Shown piece after piece: positions 29,424 through 32,082 of a stretch of 32,082 nucleotides of DNA. This DNA is from an uncultured Clostridia bacterium. GTDB taxonomy: Bacteria; Bacillota; Clostridia; Lachnospirales; Lachnospiraceae. Location of the stretch: NCBI GenBank assembly GCA_946405675.1, contig CAMJIC010000002.1:1-32082 (forward strand), written 5' to 3'. The notes beneath the pieces were generated by a model. It ran no database searches, was not told the DNA's origin, and saw only the letters and a list, made by a program, of their open reading frames with translations. The translations under genes were made by a program, and so were the position numbers. The first letter of the stretch is position 1. Every line of letters starts with the position of its first letter.

Positions 29424-31244
29424 ATGAGCGAACAAAGCACCACGAAAAAACAGTTTCTTCCCGTCCTCAGGGCTCTGTGCGGCAGAATTCTCCGGCTTGC
29501 ATTTCCTGCCTTTTCCCCGGGATGGATGTTCTCCTTCTCTCTCTTTTTCTGTGCAGCCGTCCTTCTCGCCATGCGTCTTCTGGACATCACTGCGTCAGCC
29601 TTAATCCGTTCCTTCGGATACGCGGCGCTTACGAGCTTTAATTTTCCTTCGTTCTTCCGCTCCTGGAAGGGGTATGTCATACTTGTCCTGGTTCTGATCC
29701 TGCTCGGCATGATCAGCGGATTCATTTTGAACGGCATCATCCTGCTGTCGGACGATCTGCTGCATCAAAAAAGAATCCGTCCAACCCGCCTCATCAGAAA
29801 AAGCGTCTCATCAATCCGGCTTTTCCTCTGCAAAGAAGCGGTTCCGATCATACTGTACCATTTTACCTTCGTCCTTTTTATTACCCTGCCCCTGCTTGCC
29901 TTTGTCCCGAACCCCTTTGAGATCCCCGGATACCTCCGGTATCTTCTGAGCAAAAAGCTGATCACCATGGTGCTTTATTTTGCCGTTTTTCTCCTGCTCT
30001 GCATTCCGCTTGTGCGCAACCCTCTGCTCCTGCACGATATCCTGCTCCGTCAGGAAACTCCTCCGACGGCAAAGCGCCGCACCCGTGCCTTCGTGAAGGC
30101 ACACCGCCGCATGCTGTTTAGAGAAATCCTTGGATCCGCTCTCCTTTTTTGCCTGTTTTTGCTGTGCGCCGCCGGGCTGTTCCTGTATGCGCCAAAGCTG
30201 ATCCAGTTCCTCTGCCATCCCCTTCCGGCAGTTCCCAGAAGGGTTCTGGTGCTCCTGACAACCTATCTTTTCCTCTCTATCCTGGTTCTCACCGTCCTTC
30301 TTTGCGTGTGGATCCTTCCCCTGAAGGCGGCGCTGCTGTACCACCGTATGGTACACAGCTCCCGCTCTCCTGCGCTCCCCGCCTTCCGGATCAGACGGAA
30401 GGCGTTGATGGCATGTGTCTTCCTGCTTTACCTGGGGGCACTTGCCCTGTTCACCGCAGGTTCCTTGATCCGATTCAATGAGATCTATCCGCCTGCCAAG
30501 TATATCGAGCCCGTCGTACACCGTCTGGGCGGAGACCTGGACACGGAAAATACCCTGGAAGGAATGGAGGCGGCGCTCGCTCTGGGCGCTCCGGCCATGG
30601 AGACCGACATCCAGCGGACAAAAGACGGCCACTATGTCATTTTCCATGACAGTACCCTGAAGAGGATGTGCGGCCTGTCCACAAGCATCAACCAGCTGAC
30701 TCTGGAGGAAGTCCGGCAGCTGAAGCTTCCCAGCCCGGATTTCGAGGAACGCCATATCCCGCTCCTTTCACAGGTGCTTGACCGGGCAAATGGGCATGCG
30801 CGGCTCTATCTGGAGCTCAAGGGTGCCGACGCGGATGTAAAGATGGCCCGTGACGTGGCGCGGATGGTCCGGGAACGCGGCATGGAGGATGACTGCGTGC
30901 TGATCTCCATGAACTACAGCCTGATCAGCTATATTGCCAAAAACCTCCCCGGAACCATGTGCGGATATCTGTACTTTTTCGCATACGGCACTCCTGCCGA
31001 CCTTGCCGGTAATCTCCTTCTGGCCCAGTCCAATGCGATCAGCCGCTCTCGTACCAGAGCGATCCATTCCAAAGGGAAAAAAACGTACTGCTGGACGGTA
31101 AACAGCCGGCAGACCGCGCTTAACATGGTGCGCCAGCGCGTTGACGGGATCATCACAGACCGCTACGATATCGTTGACAATGTGCTCGACCACATGGAAT
31201 CGCGCAATGACTATGAGCGGATCATGGATGTACTGCTGCGCTGA
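29424..31244 (+). CDS. Glycerophosphodiester phosphodiesterase with N-terminal multi-pass membrane domain
   Basis: Long hydrophobic N-terminus, then VVHRLGGDLDTENTLEGMEAALALGAPAMETDIQRTKDGHYVIFHDSTLKRMCG...YLELKG...DGIITDRYDIV. Start at MSEQSTTKK. Confidence 0.93.
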   Translation: MSEQSTTKKQFLPVLRALCGRILRLAFPAFSPGWMFSFSLFFCAAVLLAMRLLDITASALIRSFGYAALTSFNFPSFFRSWKGYVILVLVLILLGMISGFILNGIILLSDDLLHQKRIRPTRLIRKSVSSIRLFLCKEAVPIILYHFTFVLFITLPLLAFVPNPFEIPGYLRYLLSKKLITMVLYFAVFLLLCIPLVRNPLLLHDILLRQETPPTAKRRTRAFVKAHRRMLFREILGSALLFCLFLLCAAGLFLYAPKLIQFLCHPLPAVPRRVLVLLTTYLFLSILVLTVLLCVWILPLKAALLYHRMVHSSRSPALPAFRIRRKALMACVFLLYLGALALFTAGSLIRFNEIYPPAKYIEPVVHRLGGDLDTENTLEGMEAALALGAPAMETDIQRTKDGHYVIFHDSTLKRMCGLSTSINQLTLEEVRQLKLPSPDFEERHIPLLSQVLDRANGHARLYLELKGADADVKMARDVARMVRERGMEDDCVLISMNYSLISYIAKNLPGTMCGYLYFFAYGTPADLAGNLLLAQSNAISRSRTRAIHSKGKKTYCWTVNSRQTALNMVRQRVDGIITDRYDIVDNVLDHMESRNDYERIMDVLLR

Positions 31245-31367
31245 TCTCTCTTCGATGACTTTTGCCAGGAAGAACATCCGGTTGTAATGTCATTCCGCTC
31301 CTGATCCCACACCCCTTCTGCGGCAGCCATCCTGCACAAGGCATGTTGCTGCCTGCCATTCCCAAAT

Positions 31368-31413
31368 GGGACATAAAAAAGGACGTAGAAAAGGAGCATA
31401 AAAAGGGACGTAC
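31368..31413. repeat. Degenerate 12-13 bp tandem repeat leading into a palindrome
   Basis: gggacataaaaaa / ggacgtagaaaa / ggagcataaaaa / gggacgta, starting at 31368, 31381, 31393 and 31405. Confidence 0.6.
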
Positions 31414-31433
31414 AGCATGCTGTACGTCCCTTT
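31402..31433. terminator. 32-bp perfect palindrome, probable bidirectional terminator
   Basis: AAAGGGACGTACAGCATGCTGTACGTCCCTTT lies between the converging plus-strand GDPD gene and the minus-strand HPr-like gene. Confidence 0.75.
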
Positions 31434-31457
31434 CGGTATGAACGACTGATTACTCCC

Positions 31458-31703
31458 TTACCCCAGAAGGCTCGCGATCTTCTTTACGGCTTCCTCTTCG
31501 TCTTCCCCATCCGCATAGATCTTGATCTTTGGTGAATCCTGGCTTGCCAGTGCCATAACTCCCATGATGCTCTTTGCATTGACACGCTTCTCATTCACTT
31601 CAAACGTAATCACGCTTTTGTAAGCACATGCGGTCTGGACAATATGCGGAATCATCTCTCCGATGTTTCCGCCCTGAGTACCACTGATATTCTGGCTGAT
31701 CAT
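31458..31703 (-). CDS. HPr-family protein lacking the phosphorylatable His15 motif (Crh-like)
   Basis: MISQNISGTQGGNIGEMIPHIVQTACAYKSVITFEVNEKRVNAKSIMGVMALASQDSPKIKIYADGEDEEEAVKKIASLLG; NAKSIMGV is the HPr Ser46 region. Start at 31703 follows GGAGG. Confidence 0.88.
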   Translation of the reverse strand: MISQNISGTQGGNIGEMIPHIVQTACAYKSVITFEVNEKRVNAKSIMGVMALASQDSPKIKIYADGEDEEEAVKKIASLLG

Positions 31704-31868
31704 AGACTTTCCTCCCACATAAAAAGCTGTACAGCGAAAGGTTTCCCTCTCACTGTAGTCGTACATTTAACCCGCAAACATACTATCACAAGGACAAAAC
31801 GGGAGTCAATTGCAGAAACGACGAAGAATCAGCAAAAATCAGGGCTTTATTTTGAACACAATGAACAC

Positions 31869-31895
31869 AAAGCGGAAGTCCTTCCGGACTTCCGC
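31869..31895 (-). terminator. Terminator-like hairpin upstream of the HPr-like gene
   Basis: AGCGGAAGTCC-ttcc-GGACTTCCGCT (11-bp perfect stem); minus strand continues TTTGTGTTC. Confidence 0.65.
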
Positions 31896-31964
31896 TGTCT
31901 TAGATTCAGTATATTACCCACACTTCCCGGCCGCCGGACCGATTCTTCCGTCCGGTGCCGGATG

Positions 31965-32082
31965 TCATGAGATCACCTGAACCGAAACCGTATGCAGAGC
32001 AATCACTTGCTTGCCTGTTTCACGAAACTGCCTTCTGATGTGCAGAATTGCTTTGATCACTTCTCCGCCTTGATCGCTGCCT
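31965..32082 (-). CDS. C-terminal end of an unidentified gene, truncated by the window edge
   Basis: Minus-strand open frame GSDQGGEVIKAILHIRRQFRETGKQVIALHTVSVQVIS*, followed by hairpins. Product not recognised. Confidence 0.5.
   Translation of the reverse strand, partial: GSDQGGEVIKAILHIRRQFRETGKQVIALHTVSVQVIS

Overview
The window is about 32 kb of a Firmicutes chromosome, probably Lachnospiraceae-like Clostridia (my inference from gene content and protein style). It is mostly housekeeping and transport genes, nearly all on the minus strand. From left to right: 5' part of glgA (runs off the left edge); a secreted Ig-like (BIG2) protein; a polar amino-acid ABC transporter (permease, ATPase, binding protein); a membrane 7TM/GGDEF protein split by a frameshift; tsf-rpsB; a MacB-type ABC export operon with two HlyD/MacA-like adaptors, one of them about 1044 aa; aspS; hemZ; an MBL hydrolase; relA/spoT; apt; a TPM-domain protein; a zinc-ribbon membrane protein; truA; tRNA-Arg(ACG); an Ldh-family oxidoreductase; a plus-strand membrane glycerophosphodiester phosphodiesterase; an HPr-like protein without the His15 motif; and the 3' end of an unidentified gene. 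I saw no CRISPR array, prophage, transposase or rRNA. The observations most worth following up are: (1) the giant adaptor, with about 650 aa (including exact 27-bp/9-aa repeats) inserted where the coiled-coil hairpin tip should be; (2) six units at an exact 21-bp period directly upstream of the split GGDEF gene; (3) the frameshift at a T6 tract in that gene; (4) a Crh-like HPr paralogue; and (5) several related intergenic palindromic elements. No database search was possible, so all family names come from reading the translated sequence.
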